Assembly: GCA_964606165.1 (NCBI GenBank)
Contig: CAZSFQ010000002.1
Location: 62,001 to 126,000 of the forward strand
DNA: 64,000 nucleotides
Reading direction: 5' to 3'
Source of the DNA: UBA4923 sp964606165
GTDB taxonomy: Bacteria; Bacillota; Clostridia; Saccharofermentanales; DTU023
How positions within the stretch are numbered: position 1 is the stretch's first letter; each line of letters starts with the position of its first letter. Shown here one piece after another: positions 34,762 through 43,622 of this stretch. The notes below the pieces were generated by a model. That model ran no database searches. It worked only from the letters and a program-made list of their open reading frames with translations, and was not told the DNA's origin. The translations under genes and the position numbers were made by a program.

Positions 34762-35911
34762 CAAACAAGAGGACAGGTTCAGCCCGCCAAAAATAGAAAT
34801 CAAGCGGGGTATTACACCGGATCAGATGGAAACGGAACCCCTTTCACAGAAAAAAAAGAGAAGCAAGCCGGTCTTTCTCATCAGCAGGAGACGGAGAATC
34901 CCCTCGTGGATGATCGCGATCCTGGTCTTCACCCTGCTCATGGCAGGCCTCTTTTTCGTCGTTCCGCGTATCTCAGAGCAGACCTTTGATTTTGACGTCA
35001 CGCCCCCGGCGGAGGAAACCCTGCCTCCCGGCTGGGATGATTACCTGCACGCCGAAGATACAGCCGTGGTAAGTGTCGCGGCAGCGCCTCTCTTCTCTGA
35101 GCCGGATCCTGCAAGCGCCCGTGTGGCCGAGGCTCTTCTGAATGAACGCGTGACCATGCTGGATACGAAAGGGAGAAGCTTTATTCAGGTCCGGCTGGAT
35201 GACGGCGTGACCGGCTACGTCAGGCGAAGCCATCTGGTGGCCGATACCGATTCGATTTCGCCCGAGGGCAGTGTGGCCCGGATCATTGTGCGCGTGCCCT
35301 TCAAGCGGGTCATGAGCCACGCGCGGTCGGGCTCCCTGGTCATGGAGGCGCCCATGGGCACCGTTCTTTACGCCGACTACCGGAACGGAGACCTGCTCAG
35401 GGTCAAGCTGCCCGGCCAGAAGACGGGCTGGATCAATACCACGGGTGTCATGCTGGTTTCACCGCTCGCGGCCCTGGTGCCCGAAGACAATGTCCAGCAG
35501 CTGCTGGTCGTAACCATGATGGCCTTCCATAACAGTCCCGTCATGCCGGGGGGCCTGACGGCCCGCGGCATCAGCCCGGAGGGCGCCATGCATATTGCCG
35601 GCCTTTTGAACGGTTTGAGCCTGTCCCGCGACCGCCATGTCCTTTTTGAACAGGGAAGGCCGGTTGAGCTTGCAAAAAGCGAGTCAGGGATCCCCGATCT
35701 CAAATCCATGGAGGAGGGTGACCTGGTCTTTTTTCAATCCAAGACCGGCCAGGACACCATCGCCTCCCTGGCCATGCGGGTCGCCGACGATCAATTGCTG
35801 ATCGCGCTCGCGGGCAAGCCGACCCTGCGGCTTATGGATATTGAGTCTGCTGATGTCCTGGAGCTTGCCGGCCGGGTCGCCGGTGTCAGGCGCTATGGCC
35901 CGCAAGCCTGA
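34754..35911 (+). CDS. Membrane-anchored SH3 protein with a degenerate NlpC/P60-like domain
   Basis: A cytoplasmic basic segment (SRRRRIPSW) precedes one membrane helix at about residues 54-74. Two SH3-like domains follow (VAAAPLFSEPDPAS...TGYVRRSHL, and VMEAPMGTVLYADY...TGWINTTG). From about residue 255 the order of elements follows NlpC/P60. GISPEG takes the place of the G-[IF]-D-C-S-G box, so Pro275 stands where the catalytic Cys would be. MEEGDLVFF matches the family's KPGDLIFF strand. The position of the catalytic His appears to be Ser. It is probably a non-catalytic binding relative of the hydrolase encoded at 21 kb. GGGGAGG precedes the ATG. Confidence 0.75.
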   Translation: MPDKQEDRFSPPKIEIKRGITPDQMETEPLSQKKKRSKPVFLISRRRRIPSWMIAILVFTLLMAGLFFVVPRISEQTFDFDVTPPAEETLPPGWDDYLHAEDTAVVSVAAAPLFSEPDPASARVAEALLNERVTMLDTKGRSFIQVRLDDGVTGYVRRSHLVADTDSISPEGSVARIIVRVPFKRVMSHARSGSLVMEAPMGTVLYADYRNGDLLRVKLPGQKTGWINTTGVMLVSPLAALVPEDNVQQLLVVTMMAFHNSPVMPGGLTARGISPEGAMHIAGLLNGLSLSRDRHVLFEQGRPVELAKSESGIPDLKSMEEGDLVFFQSKTGQDTIASLAMRVADDQLLIALAGKPTLRLMDIESADVLELAGRVAGVRRYGPQA

Positions 35912-35949
35912 TCAGAGATCCGGACGCTGGGATTGTGACCTTTTTATAA

Positions 35950-35978
35950 TTGACCTCCGGCTTTTAAATGTGTAAGAT
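35950..35978 (+). promoter_or_regulatory. Candidate promoter of the nucleoside-transport operon
   Basis: TTGACC (35950-35955), 17 bp, TAAGAT (35973-35978). It leaves a leader of about 175 nt before the lipoprotein gene. In the leader I find no riboswitch consensus, only short hairpins. Confidence 0.5.
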
Positions 35979-36161
35979 TTACTATGGTGTGCGTCCTCTC
36001 AAGGCTGATTTACCAGGCATATCAACAAAAATGACCTGGCTGGAATGCCAGCGGCCCCTGGACGTACCCGATCATAAGGAAATGTCTGTCCTGTTTTGGA
36101 GGGGAAAGACAGAGTCTTCATGTTTTTAACGAAGACGCATTATTTTTTAAGGAGAAAAAGG

Positions 36162-37280
36162 ATGAAAAAATTGCTTGCGCTCTTGCTTGTCGCCTTGATG
36201 GCGATCGCCATGGTCGCCTGTGACAAGAAGCCTGAGGAGCCGGCCAAGACTGAGCCCGCGGGAAATGTCTACAAAGTGATCAACCTGGTTAACGGTAACT
36301 TGGGTGACAAGTCCTTCTTCGACTCGGCTGAGGCCGGCTTGAAGACACTGGCCGATGCCGGCCGCATTACCTATGAGACAAAAGAAATGGGCGCTACCGA
36401 CGCGGACCAGCCCAAGTGGCAGCAGACCATCAACGATGTCGCCTCCATGGGTGTCTATGACCTGGTGATCTGCGGAACCTATCAGATGCCCGACTACCTG
36501 AAGGAAGCGGCGACCGCCTACCCCGACCAGAAGTTCCTCATCTACGATGACACAACCTATGTCGGCGAGAACGAGAATGTGGTCAACCTGAGTTACCGCC
36601 AGAACGACATGGGCTACCTGATCGGTGTTTTTGCCGCGGCCATGACCTCGCAGACCTCGGTTGAAAACATCAATCCCGAGAAGGTCGTCGGTTTCATCGG
36701 CGGCATTGACAGCCCGGTCATCAACGACTTCCTCTACGGTTTCCTCGAGGGCGCCAAAGCCACGGATCCTGAGGTCAAGGTCGATACACGCTACGTTAAC
36801 AGCTACGCGGATACGGCGACAGCCAAAGAGATGGGTCTTGCCATGATCAATGACAACAAGGCCGACATCCTCTGGGGTGTCGCGGGTCTTTCGGGCAACG
36901 GCGGCGCGGAGGCGGCGCTTGAGTCGGGCAAGGGATGGTTCATCGGTGTCGACTCCGACCAGGAGCTGACCCTGTCGGCCGAGCTGGCCGCCATCACACT
37001 GACTTCAGGCCTCAAGAATATCGGCGACTCCCTGATCTGGATTTTCGATGAGTGGGATGCCGGACGCACTTACTGGGGCAAGGAAGTCAATCTCGGATTG
37101 GTGGAAGGCGGAGTTGGTTTCGTTTCAGACAAGAACTTTGCCAAGTACGCGCCCCAGGAAGTCCAGGATAAAGTGTTCGCTGCGGAAAAGGCTGTCCGGG
37201 AAGGCACCATCCAGGTCTCCTCGGCCATTGGCGATGAGTCCATGGGTGTTGTCAGCCTGCGTGACCAAATGCAGCCTTAG
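36162..37280 (+). CDS. BMP-family nucleoside-binding lipoprotein
   Basis: This is the solute-binding component of a BmpA/TmpC-type ABC importer, a family known to bind purine nucleosides. The signal peptide MKKLLALLLVALMAIAMVAC ends in a lipobox whose Cys20 is lipidated. The mature part shows LVNGNLGDKSFFDSAEAGL, DLVICGTYQMPDYLK, VVGFIGGIDSPVINDFLYGF and FIGVDSDQE. An ATG at 36096 in frame would put 22 residues before the signal peptide. The start at 36162, with AAGGAG upstream, is clearly better. Gene order (binding protein, ATPase, two permeases) supports the role. Confidence 0.93.
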   Translation: MKKLLALLLVALMAIAMVACDKKPEEPAKTEPAGNVYKVINLVNGNLGDKSFFDSAEAGLKTLADAGRITYETKEMGATDADQPKWQQTINDVASMGVYDLVICGTYQMPDYLKEAATAYPDQKFLIYDDTTYVGENENVVNLSYRQNDMGYLIGVFAAAMTSQTSVENINPEKVVGFIGGIDSPVINDFLYGFLEGAKATDPEVKVDTRYVNSYADTATAKEMGLAMINDNKADILWGVAGLSGNGGAEAALESGKGWFIGVDSDQELTLSAELAAITLTSGLKNIGDSLIWIFDEWDAGRTYWGKEVNLGLVEGGVGFVSDKNFAKYAPQEVQDKVFAAEKAVREGTIQVSSAIGDESMGVVSLRDQMQP

Positions 37281-37320
37281 TGAAAATTTTGACAGCATTG
37301 ATGGCCGATTGAAAGCAAGA

Positions 37321-37347
37321 AGGGGACCTGTTGGCAGGTCCCCTTTT
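37321..37347 (+). terminator. Intra-operon terminator after the binding-protein gene
   Basis: GGGGACCTG and CAGGTCCCC pair with a 4-nt loop and are followed by TTTT. It lies between the binding protein and the ATPase gene and probably lets the lipoprotein be made in excess over the transporter core. Confidence 0.85.
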
Positions 37348-37403
37348 GCCTAGCTGCGTCCTGGCGGGTCCAGGACCATAAGTGAGACAGGAGAGGAAAA
37401 CGA

Positions 37404-38963
37404 ATGGATCAAAACCAAGTCGTTGTCCAGATGAAGGGAATTACAAAGATCTATCCCAACGGTATCGCAGCGAACCAGGAAGTCGATTTTTCGATCAGGA
37501 CCGGTGAGATTCACGCCCTGATCGGGGAGAACGGGGCGGGCAAATCAACCCTGATGAAGATCCTCTTCGGCCTGGAAAAACCGACGGAAGGAGAGATCAT
37601 CGTCGGAGAGGAGCCTGTTCACTTTTCGAGCCCCATTGACGCTATCAGCAAGGGCATCGGCATGGTCCACCAGCACTTCATGCTTGTCCCAAGCCTGACC
37701 GTCGCCGAAAACATCGTGCTCGGCATGGCGCCAAGAAAGTCGGGATTATTTTTGGACTACAGGCAGGCAGTGGAACTGACCCGGGAAAACGCGGAGAAAT
37801 ATAATCTCCACGTGGAACCGACAGCCCGTGTCGCCGATATCACTGCCGGCATGAAACAGAAGGTTGAAATATTAAAAGCCCTGGTCCGGGGGGCGCGCGT
37901 CCTGATTCTTGACGAGCCGACCGCTGTCCTCACCACCCAGGAGACGGTGACCCTTTTTGAGGAACTGAGAAACTTAAGGGAAGAGGGTTTCACCATCATC
38001 TTTATTTCACACAAATTGAATGAAGTGAAAGAGCTGACCGACCGGATCACCATCATGCGCGGCGGAAAATCGGTCGGGGTCTACCATACCGGATCCATTA
38101 CTGAAAAAGAGATTTCACGCCTTATGGTCGGCCGCGATGTGATCCTGGAGGTGGAAAAGGAAGCGGCCTCGCCAGGGGATGTGGTCCTGCAGGTCGAAGA
38201 CCTGCACTATGTCAATGAATGGGGCAAAAAGGCATTGGATGGCGTAAGCTTTTCGGTCCGCAGCGGCGAGATTGTAGGTATCGCGGGTGTTGAGGGGAAC
38301 GGGCAGCGCGAACTGGTCGATATTCTCTTTGGCCTGAGAATGCCTCAAGAGGGATCTGTTGAGGTTGGCGGCGAAAGCCTGATCGGCCAGCCTCAGGCGA
38401 AAATCCGCTCCCTCGGCGTCTCCTATGTACCGGAGGACCGGATGACCTTCGGCATTGCCCATACGGCAAGTGTCGAGGAAAATGTGATCTCCGACCGCTT
38501 CAGGCAGAAGCGCTTCAACAAGGGGCCCCTGTTCAGGATGAAGGAACTCCACAAGGAGAGCGACCGCCTGATCATGGATTATTCGGTGCTTTGCAAGGCC
38601 AGGAGCCAGGAAGTGGGAATGCTGTCGGGCGGCAATATCCAGAAGGTTGTGGTCGCCCGTGAGTTTTCCAGCAGCCCCATCCTGATCATTGCCGACCAGC
38701 CGACCAGGGGAATCGATGTCGGGGCGACGGAGCTGATTCGCAAGAAACTGCTTGACCTGTCAAGGGCGGGGGCCGCTGTGCTCCTTGTATCCGCTGACCT
38801 CAACGAGGTCATGGAGATGTCGGACAGTCTCATTGTTCTTTACGAAGGCAAAATCGCCGGCTATTTCGACGACGGCCGATGGGATGACCTGATGATGGGC
38901 GAATACATGCTGGGCCTGAAACAGCAAAGCGGGGAGGAGATCAGGAGGGCTTCCTATGCATGA
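37404..38963 (+). CDS. Nucleoside ABC transporter, ATP-binding protein (two ATPase domains)
   Basis: This double-domain ATPase of the sugar/nucleoside importer class (YufO/NupA-like) energises uptake. The first domain has Walker A GENGAGKST near residue 40, a signature-region ADITAGMKQKVEILKAL and Walker B VLILDEPTAVL. The second has a degenerate Walker A, GVEGNGQREL, a good signature LSGGNIQKVVVARE and the Walker B IIADQPTRGID. Such asymmetry is normal in this class. GGAGAGG lies 7 nt before the start. It overlaps the first permease by 8 nt. Confidence 0.95.
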   Translation: MDQNQVVVQMKGITKIYPNGIAANQEVDFSIRTGEIHALIGENGAGKSTLMKILFGLEKPTEGEIIVGEEPVHFSSPIDAISKGIGMVHQHFMLVPSLTVAENIVLGMAPRKSGLFLDYRQAVELTRENAEKYNLHVEPTARVADITAGMKQKVEILKALVRGARVLILDEPTAVLTTQETVTLFEELRNLREEGFTIIFISHKLNEVKELTDRITIMRGGKSVGVYHTGSITEKEISRLMVGRDVILEVEKEAASPGDVVLQVEDLHYVNEWGKKALDGVSFSVRSGEIVGIAGVEGNGQRELVDILFGLRMPQEGSVEVGGESLIGQPQAKIRSLGVSYVPEDRMTFGIAHTASVEENVISDRFRQKRFNKGPLFRMKELHKESDRLIMDYSVLCKARSQEVGMLSGGNIQKVVVAREFSSSPILIIADQPTRGIDVGATELIRKKLLDLSRAGAAVLLVSADLNEVMEMSDSLIVLYEGKIAGYFDDGRWDDLMMGEYMLGLKQQSGEEIRRASYA

Positions 38964-40089
38964 CAGACGAATGAGATTATTTAATGTCGCCCGGGGGGCT
39001 GCGGCGATCGCGATCGCCCTCCTAGTCGCCATGATCTTTATATTCTTGAGCTCCAAAACACCCTTCACGGCGCTCCGCTATCTGTTGATCGGCCCTCTTT
39101 TGAGTTTTCACGACGGCGCCGTCATCTTCAATGCCCAGTATCTTTACCAGGTCCTGGCCGCTATGATTCCCATTATCTTCACGGGCCTGGCCGTCACGGT
39201 CATGTTCTCCTCCAATCAGTTCAACCTGGCCGGGGAGGGCTGCGTGCTGGTGGGCGGTTTTGTGGGTGGTATCCTGGGTGTTTACCTGAACATCAACTCG
39301 GGCTGGCACTGGGTGGTTAGTATCCTGGCCGCCACGGCAGTCTGCGGCCTGATCATGCTGATCCCTGCCCTTTTAAAAGTATGGCTGGGGGCCAGCGAGA
39401 TGGTAACCAGCCTGATGCTGAATTTTATTCTGCTTTATCTGGTGCTCCACTATTTGAATTTCCACTTTGCCGACCGGACCAAGGGCGCCACCATGACCAA
39501 GGAGTTCAAGCCGTCGGCCATCATCCCCTCCCTGGTCCCGGGCAACAGCAAATTGACGGTCGGCTTCATCATCGCCATCGCCGCCACTGTGCTTGTTTCC
39601 TTTTTCCTTTACCGGACGCGCTGGGGCTACACCATCCGGATGATCGGGATCAATGAGTCTTTCTCCCTTTATTCGGGCATGAATGTCGGGGGGACCATTG
39701 TCCTCGCCCAGGTGATCGGCGGCATGCTGTCGGGCATGGGCGGCAGCATCGAGGTCCTGGGACGCTACCAGACCTACCTGTGGCGTGATTTGCCCGGTTA
39801 CGGCTGGGTGGGAATCACCATCGCCATCCTGGCCAAAAACAATCCGTCCTACGTGCCCCTGGCGGCATTTTTCATCGCCTATCTCAATAAAGGGTGCTTG
39901 TTGATGTCGACCTATTGTGACGTCCCGGTCGAGATGATCGATATCATCCAGGCGGCCATCTTTCTCTTCTTTGCCGCTGAGCAGTTCCTGTCCGGTTACA
40001 GGCAGAAGCTGGTTGTAAAAACGACCCGGGAGGATCTGGAAAGGCTCGACGCGTCGAGGCTTGCGCAGGGAGGTAACAAGCATGTTTGA
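38956..40089 (+). CDS. Nucleoside ABC transporter permease 1
   Basis: A membrane component of the BPD_transp_2 type (YufP/NupB-like) with about nine hydrophobic segments. Conserved stretches are QFNLAGEGCVLVGGFVGGILG and LGASEMVTSLMLNFI, then YTIRMIGINESFSLYSGMNV and GMLSGMGGSIEVLGRY. Together with the second permease it would form the channel. AGGAGG precedes the ATG by 6 nt. It overlaps the second permease gene by 8 nt. Confidence 0.92.
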   Translation: MHDRRMRLFNVARGAAAIAIALLVAMIFIFLSSKTPFTALRYLLIGPLLSFHDGAVIFNAQYLYQVLAAMIPIIFTGLAVTVMFSSNQFNLAGEGCVLVGGFVGGILGVYLNINSGWHWVVSILAATAVCGLIMLIPALLKVWLGASEMVTSLMLNFILLYLVLHYLNFHFADRTKGATMTKEFKPSAIIPSLVPGNSKLTVGFIIAIAATVLVSFFLYRTRWGYTIRMIGINESFSLYSGMNVGGTIVLAQVIGGMLSGMGGSIEVLGRYQTYLWRDLPGYGWVGITIAILAKNNPSYVPLAAFFIAYLNKGCLLMSTYCDVPVEMIDIIQAAIFLFFAAEQFLSGYRQKLVVKTTREDLERLDASRLAQGGNKHV

Positions 40090-41032
40090 GCAACTTTTTC
40101 AAACCATATTCAAGGCGGATTTTCTTTTCGCCATCCTGCGCATTACGGCGCCCATTCTCTTCGCCAGCCTGGGCGCGGTTGTGGCGGAGAAGGCCGGCGT
40201 AGTCAATATCGGCCTTGAAGGCACCATGATGATTACCGCCCTTTTCGGCTTTCTTTTCGCCTACTGGACACAAAGCTGGCTTATCGGCGTGCTGGGCGCC
40301 GTTCTGGTCGGCTGCCTGATCGGGCTCATGATGGGCTTTTTCGCCCTGAAACTGAAGACGGATATTATCCTGGCGGGTATTGCCGTCAACATGCTGGGCG
40401 CCGGCGGAACCATCTTCCTGCTCAACATGTTCACCGGCCTGAGGGGGAATACGGGAAATCTTGTCACCCCCAATATCCTGATCCCCACGGTCAAGATTCC
40501 CCTGATCGACAGGATTCCCGTCCTGGGCGAGGTCATTTCCGGTCACGCCGTGCTCACTTACCTGGCCTTCCTCTTCGTCTTTTTCCTATGGCTCTTTTTA
40601 TACAAAACCCCGCTCGGCCTCAATATCAGGGCCGTGGGGGAGAACCCCGACGCGGCATCCAGCGTCGGGGTCAGCGTGTTAAAGATTAAGTACATCGCCA
40701 TCGGATTATCAGGTGCCATGGCCGGCTTCGGCGGTGCCTTCATGTCCATGTACTATTCCCAGGGCTGGAACTCGGGCTTTGTGGCCGGTCGCGGCTTTAT
40801 CGCCCTGGCAGCCCAAGCCATGGGCAGGGGGGAACCGGTCGGCAGCATGCTCTCCTCGCTCCTTTTCGGTCTGGCCCAGGCGCTTCGAACCAAGGTATCG
40901 GGATTGCAGGGCGTATCAAGTTACCTGGTCTCCCTCATTCCCTATGTGACCACCCTGCTGGGCCTGGTCCTTTATTCAGTCAGTATAAAACGCAAGGCCC
41001 GCAAACATGCCGTCAAAGCGGTCAAGCCCTGA
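40082..41032 (+). CDS. Nucleoside ABC transporter permease 2
   Basis: The second permease (YufQ/NupC-like in the BMP system) with eight to nine helices. Typical segments are KAGVVNIGLEGTMMI, LKTDIILAGIAVNMLGAGG, LNIRAVGENPDAASSVGVSV and GRGFIALAAQAMGRGEP. The start ATG at 40082 is preceded by GGGAGGT. A GTG or ATG further upstream in frame would only add residues encoded inside permease 1. It ends 25 nt before the nucleoside hydrolase. Confidence 0.92.
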   Translation: MFEQLFQTIFKADFLFAILRITAPILFASLGAVVAEKAGVVNIGLEGTMMITALFGFLFAYWTQSWLIGVLGAVLVGCLIGLMMGFFALKLKTDIILAGIAVNMLGAGGTIFLLNMFTGLRGNTGNLVTPNILIPTVKIPLIDRIPVLGEVISGHAVLTYLAFLFVFFLWLFLYKTPLGLNIRAVGENPDAASSVGVSVLKIKYIAIGLSGAMAGFGGAFMSMYYSQGWNSGFVAGRGFIALAAQAMGRGEPVGSMLSSLLFGLAQALRTKVSGLQGVSSYLVSLIPYVTTLLGLVLYSVSIKRKARKHAVKAVKP

Positions 41033-41057
41033 CGCCGTGTCTGGAAGAGAGGGAAGG

Positions 41058-42002
41058 ATGAAGAAAATACCTGTCATCCTGGACGGTGATCCCGGCCACG
41101 ATGATGCCATCGCCTGGGTGCTGGCCAAGGCCATGCCGGAACTCGATATCCTGGCAGTGACGACCTGCTGCGGCAACCAGACGCTTGAGAAAACGACCTA
41201 CAACGCGGGCCGCGTCATGGCCCTGATCGGCCTTGATGTGCCCCTGGCGGCCGGCAGGGAGAGGCCGCTTCTGGCCGAGCCCATCATCGCCCCGTCGGTC
41301 CACGGCGTGTCGGGTCTGGACGGGCCCGCCCTGCCCGAGCCGGACCGGCCGGCTGTGATGGAAGAGGCGGCGGCTCTCATGGCCCGCCTGATCGAACAGC
41401 ATCCCGAGCCCATCGTCCTGATCCCTACAGGGCCTCTGACCAATATCGCCGCCCTGCTCCTGCTTTATCCGCACCTTAAAAACAGGATCCGCCATATCTA
41501 CCTGATGGGCGGCGGCATCGGCCACGGCAACTGGACGCCGGCGGCCGAATTCAATATCCTGGTGGACCCGGAGGCAGCTGACCTGGTCTTCCGTTCAGGT
41601 ATTCCCCTCACCATGGCCGGCCTGGACGTCACGGAAAGGGCCCTGGTCTTCCCGGAGGACTTCGAGCGGATCCGGGCCGTGGGCAATGAAGTGGCCCGGG
41701 TCACTGCTGAATGGCTTGACTATTTTTATCAGTTCCATCAGAAGCTGGGCTATCCCGGCGCGCCCGTCCACGACGCGGTCGCGGTGACCGCCCTGGTCTG
41801 TCCCGGCCTGCTTGTCACCCGTGATCTTTATGTGGAGATTGAGACGCGGGGCGATTACTGCCGCGGCGCGACCATCGGCGATTCCTACGGTATCACCGGG
41901 AAGAAGCCCAATGTCCGCTGCGTCATGGACATTGACCGCCAAGCCTTCGTCGACCTGCTGGTTAAGGCGGTGTCTCATTACGGGAAAGGAGCAGGCACAT
42001 GA
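41058..42002 (+). CDS. Inosine/uridine-preferring nucleoside hydrolase 1
   Basis: It hydrolyses the N-glycosidic bond of ribonucleosides to ribose and free base in the cytoplasm. The calcium-binding motif DGDPGHDDAIAW (DxDxxxDD) is at the N-terminus. VHGVSGLDG, VLIPTGPLTNIAALL, YLMGGG and EFNILVDPEAA are conserved, and the C-terminal HDAVAVTAL carries the last metal ligand. The ATG at 41058 follows GAGGGAAGG. An earlier ATG lies inside the permease gene. At 314 residues it is full length. The stop overlaps the second hydrolase (ATGA). Confidence 0.95.
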   Translation: MKKIPVILDGDPGHDDAIAWVLAKAMPELDILAVTTCCGNQTLEKTTYNAGRVMALIGLDVPLAAGRERPLLAEPIIAPSVHGVSGLDGPALPEPDRPAVMEEAAALMARLIEQHPEPIVLIPTGPLTNIAALLLLYPHLKNRIRHIYLMGGGIGHGNWTPAAEFNILVDPEAADLVFRSGIPLTMAGLDVTERALVFPEDFERIRAVGNEVARVTAEWLDYFYQFHQKLGYPGAPVHDAVAVTALVCPGLLVTRDLYVEIETRGDYCRGATIGDSYGITGKKPNVRCVMDIDRQAFVDLLVKAVSHYGKGAGT

Positions 42003-43024
42003 GCCACGGGCTGGAAAAAAGAAAAATCCCCCCGTCAGGCGTGCCTTACCGTGTGGAAGAAGACAGCTTTTATGACAAGTGTTTTGACGGGCACCCCCTG
42101 CCGGTCTGGTTTGACTGCGACACCGGTGTTGATGACGCCATCGCCCTCCTTTTGCTCCACCAGCTCCCATGCTTCAGGCTGCTTGGCATTTCAACGGTAG
42201 CGGGCAACGTCGTCCTGGACAAGACAAGCTACAATACCCTTTGTGTCCTGGAACTGGCGGGATCGGACCTGCCTGTTTACCGGGGCGCTGACCGGCCCCT
42301 GGTCCGGGACCAGATCACCGCGCCCGAAGTCCACGGCATGAATGGCCTGGGTGATGTCATCCTCCCGGCTCCGTCCCGGCAACTGGAAAAAGAGGAGGCC
42401 TGGGACGCCCTCTACCAGGCGGCCCGCGCCTGCAAGGGCGAGTTGGTCCTGATTGCTGTGGGCCCGCTGACCAACATAGGCCTGGCCCTGGCCAAATACA
42501 GGGACCTGCCGTCACTCCTGAAGCGTGTTGTCATCATGGGGGGCGGTGCCAGGGGCGGAAATACGACGCCGGCAGCGGAGTTCAATATTTTCGCGGATCC
42601 GGAGGCTGCCGAAATCCTGTTCAGCTCTGGGGTTCCGGTCACCATGTGCGGCCTGGACATGACCATGAAGGCCTATCTGACCTCAGAGGAACTGGAAGAG
42701 CTTGGCGGCCTGGGCTCTCCCCAAGCCAAATTTGCCAGGGATTGCCTGCAGAATACGCTCCGCTACTCGCGCTCGCTTGGCCAGCCGGGGGTGGCGCTTC
42801 ACGACCCGGCGGCCGTCCTTTTCGCGGCCGATGATTCCATCTTTGAGTCTTACCCCGCCTGGGTCCGTGTTGAAACCAGAGGGGATCGGAGCTACGGCAA
42901 AACGGTCACCGATCTTTTCTCTGACAAGAAGATGCAGGATCGCAATCACCGTGTCGTCATTGACGTCGACCGGGACAAGTTCAAGGGCAGAATCTTTTAT
43001 TTGTTGGGGCGCTATGGGAAATAA
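41999..43024 (+). CDS. Nucleoside hydrolase 2
   Basis: A second, diverged member of the same family lies directly behind the first. DCDTGVDDAIALLLL is the metal motif, followed by VAGNVVLDKT, VHGMNGLGD, LIAVGPLTNIG, VIMGGGARGGNTTPAAEFN and HDPAAVLFA. It has an N-terminal extension of about 35 residues (KRKIPPSGVPYRVEED) missing from the first copy. Identity between the two is modest, so different base preferences are likely. It overlaps both neighbours, by 4 and 11 nt. Confidence 0.94.
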   Translation: MSHGLEKRKIPPSGVPYRVEEDSFYDKCFDGHPLPVWFDCDTGVDDAIALLLLHQLPCFRLLGISTVAGNVVLDKTSYNTLCVLELAGSDLPVYRGADRPLVRDQITAPEVHGMNGLGDVILPAPSRQLEKEEAWDALYQAARACKGELVLIAVGPLTNIGLALAKYRDLPSLLKRVVIMGGGARGGNTTPAAEFNIFADPEAAEILFSSGVPVTMCGLDMTMKAYLTSEELEELGGLGSPQAKFARDCLQNTLRYSRSLGQPGVALHDPAAVLFAADDSIFESYPAWVRVETRGDRSYGKTVTDLFSDKKMQDRNHRVVIDVDRDKFKGRIFYLLGRYGK

Positions 43025-43622
43025 GAAGATCGACCTGCTTTACATCGACTGCTGCGTCCGCGGGGAAGAATCGCGGACCAGGCAGCTGGCCGAAGCCTTT
43101 CTTGACGAATTGGAAGAAAGAGGCGGCTTCTCCCTTGACAGGCTGGTTTTGACCGAAGAAGCCCTCCTGCCCCTGGCGGGTGAATTCTTCCGGCAGCGCG
43201 AGCGGCTCCTGGAGGCAGGCGCCCTGGATCACCCGCGTTTCCGCTACGCGCGTCAGTTCGCCAGGGCTGACCGGATTCTGGTCGCGGCCCCCTTCTGGGA
43301 CCTGAGCGTCCCGGCCCTTTTGAAAATCTACATCGAGAATGTCAGCGTCCAGGGCATCACCTTCGACGTAGACCCGGAAAACAACCTGCTCTATGGTATC
43401 TGCCGGGCCGGCAAGCTCTTGTTTTTGACGACCCGGGGCGGGCACTACAGGGACTCCCCGCTTGAGACGGGCCTGCCCCTGATGCGGAACCTGACTGAAT
43501 TCTTCGGTATCCCGGTCTTTGACTCAATCGCGGCCGATGGCATGGATCTGCTGATCCTGCCGCCGGAAGTCATTTTGGACAAGGCCATCGGTGAGGCCAG
43601 ACAGCTGGCGAAAAGCTGGTAG
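43014..43622 (+). CDS. Flavodoxin-fold NAD(P)H oxidoreductase (NQO/AzoR-like)
   Basis: A 202-residue flavoprotein-like sequence: LLYIDCCVRGEESRTRQLAEAF, DRILVAAPFWDLSVPALLKIYIENV (typical of FMN-dependent NADH-azoreductases and quinone reductases), then LLFLTTRGGHYRD. It starts within the end of the second nucleoside hydrolase gene, so it is the last member of the transport operon. Its link to nucleoside use is unclear. It may deal with electron-accepting compounds or be a passenger gene. The ribosome site is weak, so translation is probably by coupling. Confidence 0.82.
   Translation: MGNKKIDLLYIDCCVRGEESRTRQLAEAFLDELEERGGFSLDRLVLTEEALLPLAGEFFRQRERLLEAGALDHPRFRYARQFARADRILVAAPFWDLSVPALLKIYIENVSVQGITFDVDPENNLLYGICRAGKLLFLTTRGGHYRDSPLETGLPLMRNLTEFFGIPVFDSIAADGMDLLILPPEVILDKAIGEARQLAKSW

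Noticed and set aside
35945..35950. TATAAT taken as -10 for the nucleoside operon
   Set aside because: No -35 at a fitting distance. The TTGACC-17-TAAGAT pair just downstream is better.
35979..36161. Possible purine riboswitch in the leader of the nucleoside-transport operon
   Set aside because: Expected from function, but the conserved loop sequences of guanine/adenine riboswitches are not found.
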